From contig JBANSL010000004.1 in NCBI GenBank assembly GCA_037127255.1, positions 86,696,627-86,760,626 on the forward strand: 64,000 bases of DNA, given 5' to 3'. A model generated the notes under the pieces. That model ran no database searches, was not told the DNA's origin, and saw only the letters and a list, made by a program, of their open reading frames with translations. Shown here one piece after another: positions 10,690 to 22,222 of the stretch. Numbering within the stretch: position 1 is the first letter of the stretch; every line of letters starts with the position of its first letter. A program made the translations under genes and the position numbers. The DNA is from Persicaria tinctoria. Its lineage: Eukaryota; Streptophyta; Magnoliopsida; Caryophyllales; Polygonaceae.

Positions 10690-10921
10690 GGGTTGGTTGG
10701 ATTTCATTGCATTTTAATTATAATACAATTATTTTAGAGTATTTGGTTGTAAAAATAAAAATCGAGGTAAAACCGTAGTTTAACCAAATAATCGTATAAA
10801 TCGAGATAAAATAATTGCATTATAATTAATATATCGTGAAATCCAAAAATATTGTGTTAACCAAACATCACCTTATCATTTTGCATTATAAACACAATGC
10901 ATTTGAAATCCAAACACACCC
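10690..10921. mobile_element. Tourist-like MITE (PIF/Harbinger), 232 bp
   Basis: Inverted ends GGGTTGGTTGGATTTC and GAAATCCAAACACACCC are flanked by TTA at 10687-10689 and 10922-10924. The 3-bp TTA duplication and GGGTGTGTTTGG end are characteristic of Tourist elements. Confidence 0.82.
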
Positions 10922-11058
10922 TTAGTTACACGAAATATTTTTCTTGGGGTTTCATCCTTATATTGTTTTTCAAATCAAATAATTTGAAATGTTTACCATG
11001 GGTTACGTATTTGTGGTTACCGACAAATATAGCTTTAAAAAAAAAGCAAATTATTGAT

Positions 11059-12250
11059 CGCTTTTTTTTATTAAGTAAAAATTCGACGGCTCACCATCTC
11101 CACCAAGCCTTGGCCGGCCTCCAACCTATCCTCCGGATCTGTGCTCACCGTCGTCAAATCTATCTTTATTGGCTTCCTTTGGCGGCATTTATCTCCCTTC
11201 TTCTCCACAAACTGGCATGTTGGGAGTTTGGGGTTGCTCTGTCGGGCGTTTCCCCCTCCTTCTCCATGCCGCTGCCGATTTCCTCCTCCCCCTCCGGCGA
11301 CCTCTGCATCCGGGCCATCCGGTTGTGCTCCCTTGGTCATCTTGCGCTGGCGGCCGTCAATGGTTGGGTTGTGTTGCTCGGGGGTTGGAGTGTGTCGCTC
11401 CTTCCCGCCTTCTTTTGGGTCTTGGGTTTTCTTTGGGCTCAAGGTGGCCTGAAAGGGTAGATTTGGCCCGACAAATGTGTGGTTTGGGCCCAAGGTTTTT
11501 CCTTGGGCCCGAATCTGTCCGTGTAAACTGTAAATTATTTAAAATTAAAAATAAAATAAAAATCCCGAAAGGATTTGATAAAATTCCCGAAAGCGATTGA
11601 CAAAAATCCCGAAAGGGTAGACCGAGATCCCGAAAGAGTTTTCAGGTGCGTTGTTTTTGGGTGGTTCTTGAGTGCTCTTTTGGTTGGTCTCGGACTCTCG
11701 GCGGCCCTTTTCTTAGTAGTGGCTCTGGCGTCTCAAAGTCGGGTCTAGCTGGGGAATGGGGTCGAGGTGGTTTGTATCGAGGCGTCTCCGCGATCCGGAA
11801 AATTCCTTGGAGGTTCATCTTCACTGCCCACTGGGACTCCTGATGTACCGCTGGCCAGTGGTGTCGCTGCTTGGTGGCGCCTGACTTCGTTTCGTAGTCT
11901 ATGTTCTCCCCAACGTGTTAGGATTAGGTTTGCTTGATCGTCCGGATTTGTTTGTTTGTTTGCTACCTAGTTTGCACATTTTGTTATTTTCATTGTATGT
12001 TTTGCCAGTTCGCCGTCTGTCGACTCTGTCGACCTTTCGAGGTGTCAGGCATGTCTAATCCTCGAATTTTTACCTTATAAAAAAAAAGTAAAAAAATTCG
12101 ATGCACCAGACAGGTCCGGTGGGTCGAGATGCCGTATCAACGGCGACGGAAAACCCATTATACAACGAGATACAAATAAAGTAAAGTAACCCGCAAAACT
12201 GAGAAACACACTAACACTATCAAACGATGAATGACCATGCAATGAAGTCA
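11059..12250 (-). mobile_element. Inverted short copy of the GC-rich retroelement family, split by a later insertion
   Basis: The minus-strand element consists of 12250-12102 followed by its tail at 11086-11059, ending in a poly(A) (T run at 11062-11069). It is flanked by CAAATTATTGAT at 11047-11058 and 12251-12262. The 999-bp plus-strand copy at 11087-12085 lies inside its tail. Its 3' end has the family stem-loop as GCCGT-TGAT-ACGGC followed by ATCTCGACCC. At about 175 bp without the insert it is 5' truncated. Confidence 0.78.
11087..12085 (+). mobile_element. GC-rich non-autonomous retroelement, copy A
   Basis: Flanked by AAGTAAAAATTCGA (11073-11086) and the same string with two more A (12086-12101). 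It ends CGAATTTTTACCTTATAAAA and an A run. Its 3' half aligns with copies B and C through the TGGGCCC clusters, the AAATCCCGAAAGG tract, ATTCCTTGGAGGTTC and GGGACTCCTGATGTA. No reverse transcriptase, endonuclease or other known domain is present. Open frames of 100-190 codons here are GC-bias frames without motifs. Confidence 0.8.
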
Positions 12251-12262
12251 CAAATTATTGAT

Positions 12263-12788
12263 TACTTCGCAAACATACTCGTTCATTTTATATTAGTTTA
12301 TGAATAAAAGTTTTAATGTAATTTTTATTTATTGATGAAAACAAGTTTACAATAACGAGATGAATTGACATGAAATACTCTGGAGTATTTTTTTTAAAGT
12401 CTATATATATGGATTATCATATAATCTATTTACATATTTGAACTTAAATATCACAATACAAGATCTAATAACACAATCATTAGACAAAATCACTTACATA
12501 AAATATTTTAGAACTCAATATCTTCCGATTTTTATCCCATTCCCCATTTCTTTTTCCTTTCTTTTTTTTTATCAATAAACTAACAAAGGGATCAAAAGGT
12601 TTATGCCAATCGTACAATTTTCCATCTAAAATGTAAAACCCATTAAATATGGTTTGTCCATTCCATAACTTCCCCAAGGCATTGTTAATAAAAGGATCTA
12701 AGATTCTAAATCATCACAATAGAATTTATAATATACACGATATTATATTATGACATATTAAAATTTATATTTTTAAAACATAATTGTT
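12263..12788. other. AT-rich intergenic DNA
   Basis: Low-complexity AT-rich sequence with no open frame of interest, no repeat ends and no RNA gene seen. Confidence 0.5.
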
Positions 12789-13090
12789 ATTCACACGGTA
12801 ATTTTCACGGAAAGCATTTACAATTGCGCATCACGAATTTCTGCACGCGCATCAGGAGAGCGCTGATGTGCGTTCGCGAAGTACGGGTGCGTCGAAACTC
12901 CAGAAAAGGTTCCACCAAATCGAATCCCTTCTTCTTCCAGATCTGAAGATGGCAAATTGCAGCAAATCGAAGTCCTGCTGCAACGACGAAGGGAGTTTGA
13001 AAGATGGCAAATTGCGAGTGCGCGAATCCACGCACTCGCAATGTGCGGTTGCGAACCGTGAAAATGACAAAAATTTGACCGTGTAAATAG
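12789..13090. mobile_element. Candidate DNA element with imperfect inverted ends
   Basis: Left end TTCACACGGTAATTTTCACGG and right end CCGTGAAAATG ... ACCGTGTAA are inverted copies with a small gap. The interior contains further inverted strings rich in GCGCA/TGCGC, and the 12-base string GATGGCAAATTG occurs twice (about 12948 and 13003). No clear target duplication was found, so the superfamily is not assigned. Confidence 0.5.
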
Positions 13091-13500
13091 TAAGACCCAT
13101 TTAAAATCATATTCCTAGTTCTCTATTAGAATAAATCGCTACAATAGTGTGACGTTATAGTTATAGGTATTTTATTTTTTATACATGTAAGAGTTTCGGG
13201 GAGGATTGTTTTACTAGACCACCAATAGCATCATTTTTTAGTAGAATACATAGATGTCTATCTAACCGAGTTGGAAAAGACAAGAGATAGGTTCGTCACA
13301 ACTCACATCGGTTAATCTCGAAAAAATAATGAGTTTTACAGTATCCAATTGAACTGAGATAATGCGAAAGTAATATATATATATATATTTTTGACCAGGA
13401 AATAATTCGGATAGCTCAAAAGCTATTCGAAAATATCCTTTCAGATAAGGTCGATAAGACCTTTATCAGAACTTAAAGTTGCGACGTCGGAAGAGTGGCG
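13091..13500. other. Upstream flank of ITPK-A
   Basis: AT-rich with a (TA)n run at 13375-13391. It probably includes the promoter of the kinase gene. No other element recognised. Confidence 0.5.
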
Positions 13501-13512
13501 AAAATACTAATC

Positions 13513-13520
13513 TATTTATA
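13513..13520 (+). promoter_or_regulatory. Probable TATA box of ITPK-A
   Basis: TATTTATA lies about 250 bases before the ATG. The same octamer occurs at the comparable place before ITPK-B (22608-22615), followed in both by a pyrimidine-rich CTCTCTC leader. Confidence 0.55.
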
Positions 13521-13769
13521 CAGAGCGATCATCTCTCGTCTTTTGCAATTCGCAACCCTCTGTATCTCTCTCTCTCCCGGTTCGCGCGCTTCCTCTCTCT
13601 TCGCTTTGGTTTACCTGTACGTTTAGTCTTTTACATATTCTTATGTTGTTGCACTCAAACCCTAACTTCATTTCAATTTTTCCGTTCCGTTTTTGAAATT
13701 CGCTCTCGCTTTCCCGATTGTTTTGATGTGTTTGTATATCAATTGCGAATCACTGATAGGAGTTCGTCA

Positions 13770-14795
13770 ATGGAGGATTCAGGCCGGCGATTTCGGATCG
13801 GCTACGCTCTAGCCCCGAAGAAACTCCAGAGCTTCATCCAGCAATCGCTTGTCAACCTCGCGAATGACCGCGGCATTGATTTGATCAGGATAGACGCCGA
13901 GAAGCCGTTGATCGAGCAAGGTACGTTCGATTGCGTCCTCCACAAACTGTACGGCGACGATTGGAAGCGCCAGTTGTCCGATTACAAGGCGAAGAACCCT
14001 AATTTGGTCATTCTTGACTCCCCTGATGCAATCGGGAGGCTTCACAATCGGATCACCATGCTCCAGGTCGTCTCGGAGCTTAAGATTTCGCATAATGGGA
14101 GCGAAACCTTTGGTATCCCGAATCAGATTGTGATTTATGATGTTGCGACACTCTGCGATCCTCAATCTTGGGAAGGATTGATGTTTCCGTTGATTGCCAA
14201 GCCTCTGGTAGCCGATGGGAGCGCGAAATCGCACAAGATGTCTCTTGTTTACAACCCTAAGGGGTTATCGAACCTGAAACCTCCGATTGTGCTCCAGGAA
14301 TTCGTCAACCACGGCGGAGTGATCTTCAAAGTGTTTGTCGTCGGAGATCACGTGAAATGCGTGAAGAGAAAGTCGCTGCCGGATGTGGCGGAGGATAAGC
14401 TAGAGAGTTTGGGAGGTGTACTGACATTTTCACAGGTGTCCAATTTGGGCTCCAATGAGAGGACGAATGATAAGTACTACAAGGAGATGCAGTTGGATGA
14501 TTGTGAAATGCCGCCTCAAGATTTCATCGCTACTGTTGCTAAGGGCCTCAGGGAGGCATTGAAATTGAATCTTTTCAATTTCGATGTGATAAGGGATTCA
14601 AATAGGCAGAATATATATCTTGTCATTGATATCAATTACTTCCCCGGCTATGCGAAGATGCCTTCCTATGAGGCCGTCTTGACTGATTTTTTCTGCGAGT
14701 TAAGCAATAAGCAAGACGAAGAAATCACAAAGAAGAATTCAGGATCGGAGAAGCAGAAGAAACTGACTGGTAACCAGGAAGAAGGAAATCAGTAG
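13770..14795 (+). CDS. ITPK1: Inositol-tetrakisphosphate 1-kinase (ITPK1 type), copy A
   Basis: A single exon encodes 341 residues. ITPK enzymes are cytosolic/nuclear ATP-grasp kinases that phosphorylate inositol tris- and tetrakisphosphates toward phytate and, for ITPK1, InsP6 to a pyrophosphate. Visible family motifs are IGYALAPKK near the N-terminus, [16 protein letters not shown] (142-157, ATP/substrate binding), [18 protein letters not shown] (176-193) and FDVIRD (271-276). The metal-binding DINYFPGY lies at 287-294. The ATG at 13770 is chosen because it gives the family-typical N-terminus, and the upstream in-frame part is pyrimidine-rich leader. The C-terminal 35 residues are charged and variable. 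Absence of introns matches ITPK1. A tandem paralogue lies 8 kb downstream on the same strand. Confidence 0.95.
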   Translation: MEDSGRRFRIGYALAPKKLQSFIQQSLVNLANDRGIDLIRIDAEKPLIEQGTFDCVLHKLYGDDWKRQLSDYKAKNPNLVILDSPDAIGRLHNRITMLQVVSELKISHNGSETFGIPNQIVIYDVATLCDPQSWEGLMFPLIAKPLVADGSAKSHKMSLVYNPKGLSNLKPPIVLQEFVNHGGVIFKVFVVGDHVKCVKRKSLPDVAEDKLESLGGVLTFSQVSNLGSNERTNDKYYKEMQLDDCEMPPQDFIATVAKGLREALKLNLFNFDVIRDSNRQNIYLVIDINYFPGYAKMPSYEAVLTDFFCELSNKQDEEITKKNSGSEKQKKLTGNQEEGNQ

Positions 14796-15714
14796 CAAAT
14801 ACAGGATAGTGAAAGAAATCTTAGCTTGGATTGATTCTTACTGCCATTCACATAAAAATCGACTAAGGCGTACTCTGATGCTGTTCCTTCAATAGGTGCC
14901 GGTGAGTTTTCATTGTTTCCTTTTGCTTATTGGTGACTTGATTCATTGTTGAACTCCATAATGTATATGCTGCATTTGATCCTCAAATAGGTACATTCAA
15001 ATTGTTCGCCTTTGCAGGCGTGATTGGTTTCTTAGCGATTTTAGGAAGTTCTTTTTAGCAGTTCCTTGAAGGCCTTTATAATCACTGCTCTGCCTGTTTT
15101 TACACTGTTGATTTCTTGATTCTGCAGTTCAGTGATTTTATTCTGTAGCTATTTGTTTGCAAACACACAGAATGTTCAATCATTCTTGGCTGATAAGCTG
15201 TGCTGTGTCATTTGAACACAGGACAGATTGTGTCATATCCACTTATGCAGATTGCGACCAGTAAAACACACGAACATGCTTATCATTTGGCGGTGGCTAA
15301 CCGTTGAAGCTAGCTAGTTTCTTACAAATGCTTGAAAGTTGAAACCTTTACATGATGGTGTTAATAATTAGTTGTATTCAAACATTGTTCAAGGGCGGGG
15401 CAAGCAACCCCTATTTTATGCAGAGATCTTGGGCCTGCTTTTTGTTCAAGTGCAGAGCTTTATTTACAAAAACAACAACTGGGCCTGCTCTAATTTTGCC
15501 TTATACACAGCTAGCATGTGATGAGATCAGAGATGAGGCTGAATCTGATGTCCCAAAACATGTAGGGTCAGCCCCATAGAAATGGAGGACAAGAAAATGA
15601 CAAGAGGACTGAATAAAATAATACCTCAGCTTGAGGGCTCAATTTGAGGCAGAGATGACCAGGAGGAGGAAGGAGGGTACATTGTTTCGAGAGGTACGTT
15701 GAAGGTAGTAGAGG
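14796..15714 (+). other. ITPK-A 3' UTR and duplicated downstream flank
   Basis: Shares long strings with the flank of ITPK-B, such as GTGAAAGAAATCTTAGCTTG, CATAATGTATATKCTGCATT and TTTTAGGAAGTTC. The segmental duplication therefore extends well beyond the coding region, to about 15330. The 75-codon frame at 15352-15579 has no recognisable content. Confidence 0.7.
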
Positions 15715-15835
15715 ATCCTGACTGAACGGTGTCTAGCCATATGGTGAGATAAGTCGATAAAATGTTTTATTCTTTTAACAAGAGGATTGAGTTCGAATCT
15801 TAAAAACTTTCACCACTTTTTTTCGATGAAAATAT
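15715..15835 (+). mobile_element. tRNA-like SINE candidate
   Basis: TAGCCATATGG resembles an A-box and GAGTTCGAATCTT is a good B-box about 55 bases later, followed by CACCACTTTTTTT. No duplication was identified, so limits and identity are tentative. Confidence 0.4.
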
Positions 15836-16680
15836 GAGTAAATGAGCTACTCTACCTGATGAATTGATTTGTTGGTTTGATTTGAGCCATTGTTGAGATT
15901 TGTTCAATGGATGAGATCATGAGAAGTGCATTGTAGTTGAATTAGACCGAGCATGTATAGGAAGAATCAAATCTCCTGCCTACATGGATTATTATGTGCA
16001 CAACTGGAACAGCTATGCTTTGCAATTTACATGTATTTTTTTAAGATATCTTGATTTCATAATTTTATAATTTAAGCATAAATACCTTACCCTCTGAATT
16101 TTAACATTATCCTGAGTTTATAAATCATAAAAAATGCAAGGTTTTAACACATGAGATATAATTTATTATTTTTTAAACAACTACTGTATTTTATTTCATG
16201 GTATGACCTTTGGTTTGGTGACAATTTCTTCACAACTTCTGCAACAATTCTTGCTTTGATTCCGCCATTTTTCAAAATCATTTATCGTAAGGTTAAAGCC
16301 ACTTGTAAATGACAATATAGTGAGTCAGTTACCAAAACCAAAAGATATAATCTCTATCTTATTATGACAAAAGAATGTGAAAATTCTGTATTTTTTTTTG
16401 TCCAATGTGATGATGTGTTTTCTACTTGTGATATACACCTCTTACTAATTTAAGAGAATTTTAAATAAAATACAAATTTTCATCGAGGGCTTGTTTGATA
16501 AAGTTTTTCAAAATGGTGTAACAAGGCTTTTTATTACGTTACAGAGCTTGTTAAACTAAATATGAATATGAATTTACTAATTTAATTGAGAAATTTTGTT
16601 GAAATATCAACTTTTAATATTCTAATTAAGTAATTAACACCTTTTGAAAAGGTATTAGCCGCGTTAACATACCCTAAGAG
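15836..16680. other. AT-rich intergenic DNA
   Basis: No coding or repeat signal that I can support. Confidence 0.5.
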
Positions 16681-16684
16681 TTTT

Positions 16685-19176
16685 TTAGCCGCCTAGCATA
16701 TGCGCTCTCTCTCTCTGTCTCTTCCACACTCTTCAATGGCGCTCCTCCCCGCGGATCCCGATCTCCATTGATTCTCCCCCCCCCCCCCACCCGTAGGCAC
16801 TCTGATTGACGGTCGTTCGTTCTCCCATGTCCTCGTCGGTACCAAGGCATCCCGACCACCGGTCAGGGGGCGAGCGAGAGAGATGGCCGGATCAAATGGA
16901 ACCCCTCGAGGTCGATTTCTCTCCCAGGTTTCTCGCTCTTTCTCTTCCGTCTTTCTTCCTTTGTAGCTAATCGACTGGTTTTGAACCGATTGTGTCCTTT
17001 ATGGTACCATCCTTGAACGGAGAATTATGAATTAATGAACAATCCTTGAACGAAAGGGCTAGACAATAGGTAATTGTAACAATCGGTTCAAGGATTGCGA
17101 ATTTGACAACGATTGTGCATTAATTAGGGCTAAATGAAAAATCCTTGAATGGAGAATTAGTAATCGATGCCAGAAGAGGCATGTGCGTTTGGATTAATGA
17201 AGATAGACGATGAGGTAAGCTGCCTCCAAGGTGTTCGATGAAATGCCTAGATGAATTGACTTTGTTTTTGTTGTTTCTTGGTAACTTTTGGTTGAAATAA
17301 ATCATTCATTGTTAATGGTTTTGCAAATTTTTTAGTAAATTTGGATTGAAACATCTCTACATATTATCGCTAGAGAGGTTGTGCTGAATCTACCCTCCCT
17401 TTTAGACTTTTAGTTTTAGTGAGTGATGGTTTTGGAATCACATTATAACCAGTGCTGACATAAGAAGCATAGTGATGAAAATAATACCAATACACATTGG
17501 AAATTTTGTCCTTTCTGTACTCTTATTAAGTTATTAATCTCTCTTTTCTCTATCCTATACATTGCTAGTTCATCTCGGCTAAAAGGACTAGGCCTATATG
17601 ATGTTTGTTAGTTGATCTTAATAGACATTTGATTCATGATAAGTGGGAGGTTCCCAGGAATGCCTTAAGCCCTTAACAGTGGAGTCAACTAGTTGTTTCT
17701 TCCTGTTTTTAAGTTTGTTGCATCCTTTTTAGCTTTACCCCAAGTTTTCTTTGTTTATTTACGTTCATCATCAGTTGGGCTTTTCTCATTGGATATTTAT
17801 TAATTTGTTTTCCATCATGATTATGCAGGTTCAGATATATATGCTGCATGTGTTGTGAGGAAAAAAATGTCTTACCAGCCTTTTGCATAATTCATATTTA
17901 TTAATTGTTGTTGACTTCCTTGTACCCCATGTAAGTTAAAATTGTTTCTTATATACTCTTTTGTACATTTAATGTCCTCTGTTAGGAAACGCATAGTTTT
18001 GGCTTCATTTCTGTAGCATCATATCACAGGGCCTGGACTGGTGTCATGTTTTTGCCATGTTTCTTCTAGTTTCATGGGATATGTAATTTGTTTATGCTTA
18101 ATTTCCTTAGCTTTATAGGGAAATCTTGTTTACTGATGAGCAACATCTCTCTACTTGTCATCCAGGTTAGAATACCTACAGCATGGTAGTGTGATCCTCA
18201 CTTGGCATCATCCGTCAACTGTCTGTCTTGTAATGCCAGCCACACTAGGCCAGGTATGGTTGCGTCAAGACTTAGCTTCTTTTGTACCATCCTTATATAT
18301 TGTCAATGAGTGTTCCCACAAATTTCCATGGATAATTTGCATCATGGTTTTCAGGTTCAAGTTGATTGTAATCGTGGTGTTGCCATTACTTTGATTAATG
18401 ACTTATGAGTTGTGATAGGTAACTAGATTGTCTGCAACTACCCAAGAGATTCCAAGATCAGGCTCTGCCAAGAAGATGGAAGCGTCTCTATTTGGATACA
18501 ATCAGGCAACTAGACTTGTGACAGGTAATCGGATTGTTGTGTTCAAAGGGGCTCGAAGGGGCTGCGTTTTAAAGGGATTTACGGGCTGATTTTGGGATGC
18601 TGTTTTTCTATTTTTCGCTGGGTATTTTAATGCAGATTTGGTAACGCTTTTGGCATGAGTTTGCTGTGATGCGGTGGCAGTTCAGAGATGACTATTACTC
18701 CTGATCGAAGCCGGTCGCTTGTTTTCAGGCCTTCACTCTTTCTTTAGTTCAAAGGACAACGAGGAAGTTATATGATGTACCTTTTGTATCTGTGAATTAG
18801 GTTCAATTTTACAGAAGCAAAGATCTACATTTTCATTTATGTTCTTAGTCGCATCACATCTCATGTAAGCTTTATAGATTTTATGATGTACCTTTCCTTA
18901 ATATTATGGCCTAGCATCTGATAACTAGCTAGTATATTACTTATCCTCAAACAACTGTCTTCTAATCATATCTAATTCTTGTTTTTCATGTTTAATGTTA
19001 GTGTGTTTTTACTTCATCTTTCCCATGTCATCATGGTTCATTAAGAGTCATTCAATTTTGCCCTTTCTCTATTAATAATTGCTAATGTGATGCCTATAAG
19101 CATTCACTCTATAACATGTTCAGGGGAAAGAAAGAATTGTGAGTGTATAATGGTCTTATATATTTATCAAATGCAG
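16685..19176 (+). other. Gene-like but non-coding stretch upstream of the PP1 exon
   Basis: Starts with a leader-like segment (CT repeat at about 16705, a C run near 16778-16790) and a short frame from ATG 16882 (MAGSNGTPRGRFLSQ) that ends at a possible splice donor. Further possible exon pieces bounded by AG and GT occur at 18170-18255 and 18349-18418. I do not recognise the encoded strings, and none resembles PP1 exon 1. It may be an untranslated transcript, a decayed gene, or the upstream part of the PP1 pseudogene. Confidence 0.3.
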
Positions 19177-19298
19177 GTGATATTCATGGTCAATATTTTG
19201 ATCTCGTGAGACTTTTTGAGTATGGAGGATTCCCTCCTCAGTCCAATAAATGCTTGAGAACTTTATTTCGAGAGGAAACCATGAGTGTGCTTCAATAA
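19177..19298 (+). pseudogene. Orphan exon of a type-1 protein phosphatase catalytic subunit (PP1/TOPP)
   Basis: Following an intron-like end (ATGCAG), the sequence encodes [20 protein letters not shown] (its first G split with the missing upstream exon) and then PQSN. This is the first metal-binding block of PP1, GDxHG, at the exon boundary typical of plant PP1 genes. After residue 25 the match ends and the frame runs to a stop at 19296. The next PP1 motif, GDYVDRG, is absent, as are the other exons. PP1 dephosphorylates Ser/Thr; this fragment cannot. Confidence 0.85.
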
Positions 19299-19319
19299 AT
19301 AGTATATATGGATATACGA

Positions 19320-20052
19320 TTAAAAGTAATCAATAAAATTTGTCATCAATGATTAAAAGTCATCAATAAAATTTTCATCAATGAAGTGTAATTACGTATT
19401 AAGCTTATATGTCATCAATTGTATAAAAATATCATCAACAAATAATGTCATCATACAAGTCATCAATAAAACACTACTTTGAAAAAGTTTCATCACATTA
19501 AAGAAAAGAAAAAAAAAGTTCATCAAAACACTACTTTGAAAAACATGGCATCACGGTTAAAAAATAATCATCAAAAAAGTGTCATCAGTAGCCAACAGTA
19601 ACAAAAAAATGACATCCGTCAACGTGAACAAAAAATGTCATCACGGTAAAAATATCATCAATGGTCAACGTGACATCACTACTTTGAAAAAATATGGCAT
19701 CACAATAAAAAAAATATCATCAAACATTTGACATAAAAAAATGCCATCAATAGTCATCAGTAAAAAAAAAGGCATCAATGGTCAACCTGACATCACATTA
19801 AACAAAAAATGTCATCAAATTTTGAAAAAAGTGGCATTTAAAAAGTGTCATCAAACAATTTCACTATAAAAGTTGCATTAAATCGAAAATAAAATGTAAT
19901 AAAAAAGTGGCATCAAAACGGCAAAAAATGGCATCACAAAATATGACATCATTAAAAAAAAAACAAAAAACAAAAAAATCCGAATGAGTTGCCCAACGGT
20001 CAACGTTGACCAGTCAATGGTCAAACAATTGACCATTTAGGAAGGGTGCTAG
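19320..20052. repeat. CATCA-rich repeat element, copy 1
   Basis: About 30 loosely spaced copies of GTCATCA/GGCATCA separated by A runs are followed by GGTCAACGTTGACC (a perfect 14-base palindrome). AATGGTCAA-ACAA-TTGACCATT and GGAAGGGTGCTAG come next. The same order of strings occurs inverted at about 44600-44700, so both are copies of one transposable element family. No open frame. Confidence 0.7.
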
Positions 20053-20258
20053 CTTGCCTAATTAACTTAGTTTGAATGCTAATCACCTAATAAAATGTTC
20101 AAAATAAGCTAGTTAGCAAAAACACCCAATTTAATTTCAAAGGTTAAAATTTTATATTATACTTTCATTTAAAATTTCATATATATTATAGTTTTCCAGT
20201 TTTTCTATCCTACGTGGATATGTCTAAGAGCATGGGATAAGAAGCTTCGTTGGAGTTT

Positions 20259-20343
20259 CTTATCCTCGTCCGAAAGGACACGATTGGGTGATGGGTGAGC
20301 CGGGTTCGACATCACCCAAAATCTTATCTTGTATCGAAAAAAA
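20259..20343 (+). mobile_element. Short SINE-like insertion with A tail
   Basis: Contains a good B-box (GGGTTCGACATC) and CGTCCGAAAGGAC, and ends in an A run. It is flanked by AAGCTTCGTTGGAGTTT (20242-20258) and AAGCTTCATTGGATTTT (20344-20360), a 17-bp duplication with two differences. Confidence 0.65.
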
Positions 20344-20450
20344 AAGCTTCATTGGATTTTTTTTTAAAATAATATTGTATTATTTTATTTTATTTTTAAA
20401 ATTATTTTTATAAGATCAATGCTATTTTCTATTATATGCCCAAAGAGTGT

Positions 20451-20567
20451 TACGGAGTATTACTTATTACTGATCACGGTCTCTGGTTTTGTTACTGATC
20501 TTGTGGATCTCATCCGCAAGTTATTAGTTTCTGACTTTCTGAATGCTTTCCTAATTAAAAAAAAAAA
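20451..20567 (+). mobile_element. 5'-truncated LINE tail with 18-bp duplication
   Basis: A 117-bp segment ending GCTTTCCTAATT plus an A run is flanked by TATATGCCCAAAGAGTGT (20433-20450) and the same string with one change (20568-20585). It is a typical truncated target-primed insertion. Confidence 0.75.
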
Positions 20568-20784
20568 TATATGCCAAAAGAGTGTGTTTGCATGGGATAA
20601 GAGGCTTTATTGGATTTTTTTTTAAATTATATTATTTTAGTTTTTTTTTAAATTACTTCCTCCTATTATAAATGTAAGTTTAAGAAGGTAAAAATTATAT
20701 AAAATGATAATTTTTTTAACTAAATTTTTTACAATATAAATTTACGTTTGTGATCGGAAGCAACACTAATAGGATCCTATATTT

Positions 20785-22212
20785 AAAGCTCTCTCCTCTC
20801 TCCAGTTCTAGAGAGGGAGCCGACAACTCTCTGACGACTTCCACTCGGTTCCTCATGGTCCGAGTCTCCGGACTGTTTGGCCGAAATCCTCTTTTGAGGC
20901 TATAACCACCTCTATGGAGGCATCTAAATCCTCTTCGGAGGCCTGAAACTAGCCTTGTCGGACCTTGGTCGGCGATCCTTCTCAATCTTGTCCCGTTCGG
21001 CTCTCCGTGGTGGACTGGTGGCGCTGGGCTCAATCCTTCCTCGGATTCATCGATCTGGGTGGTGATTGGCCCCTCCCCGTCAGATCCTCGGGCTCGGGGT
21101 CTCAATCTCCCCGCCCATCTTCTCCTCTCCCCATCCTCGGAGTCCATGCGCCTCTCTGACCTGGGTATTGTGGAATTGATTTAGCTGGCGCCGACCTTGG
21201 CGATTGGCCCCTCACCGTCGGTTCTCGGGTTTTCGTCCCCCTCACCCCATACTCCTCTCCCCCTTTCTCGGAGCCCTTTCGATTTCCGACTGGGGTGATG
21301 GTGTTTTGGCTCCTCCGGCGTCGCCGGTGGTGGTGCTTGGTCTCTCTCCATCGATTTATCCGGATCCCTTCCCCTCCCCCCGCCTGCACCTACTCCCCTT
21401 CATCCTCCTCCGACACCACTTCAGTGCTTCCGGCTTCCCCTTGGTTGTGGTCCTCCCTCTGGCCGCTCTCGAGGTTTCAAATTGCCCTTTTGAGGATTCC
21501 TTCTCTCCTGGTCATCGATTGTTGGGACTGTCGGTTATGCTCGATTGCTGCGTTTCTGGCTGTCGCTCCATCTTTTCCTAATTTTCTCTTCGGACTCTTT
21601 GTTTCTCGTAGTGGGCCCGAGAAGATCCGACATATGGTGTGTTGGGCCCAATGCTTCTCCTTGGGCCCGATGTCTACCCATTTCTAGTTAAAATGAGATA
21701 ACATATAATTAAATAAATTACTTTGAGTAAAATCACCCGAAAGGGTCATAAAATCCCGTATGGGTTGTTTGGTGTATTTTGTACGAGAGTGGTTCTCGAC
21801 GGCGTTTCCAGTTCTTCTTGACGGTCATAGTCTGAGTTAGAGCTCTGGCGTCCGGTGTCAGGTCTGGCTAGAGTCGTGGCAGTGTGCATCGAGACGAATC
21901 TGTGTTCCGAAAATTTCCTTGGAGGTTCGTCTTCATCGCCCACGGGGACTCCTGATGTAACGCTGACCAGCGGTGTCAACTTCTGGTGACGCTTGGTTCT
22001 GGGATTAGTCTACGTTGTCCTTAGTTTTTTGGGGTTAGGATCGTTTGGTCGGCTTGAGCTGTTTGTTTACCGCTCCTTGTATTACACCGTTTTTTTTGTT
22101 TCGTTGTATGTTTGACGGCTTGCCGTCTTCCGACTTTATCAGCATCTCAAGAGTCCAGGTCTATTTGACCCTTGAATTATTTCCTTATAAACAATATAAA
22201 AAAAAAAAAAAT
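20785..22212 (+). mobile_element. GC-rich non-autonomous retroelement, copy B (1.4 kb)
   Basis: Flanked by TCCTATATTT at 20775-20784 and 22213-22222, and ends CTTGAATTATTTCCTTATAA, a short spacer and an A run. It shares the 3' half with copies A and C, including paired TTGGGCCC strings, GGAGGTTCGTCTTCATCGCC and the hairpin GACGGC-TT-GCCGTC at about 22112. The interior is GC-rich with overlapping open frames on both strands but no recognised protein domain. Confidence 0.8.
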
Positions 22213-22222
22213 TCCTATATTT

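Noticed and set aside
19320..20052. CRISPR-like array because of many short repeats
   Set aside because: Repeat units are 7 bases, degenerate and irregularly spaced, in a plant genome; they fit transposon subterminal repeats.
20052..20056. CTAG after a hairpin as a Helitron 3' end in the CATCA element
   Set aside because: The following base is C rather than T and similarity with the second copy continues past CTAG, so this is not the end of the element.
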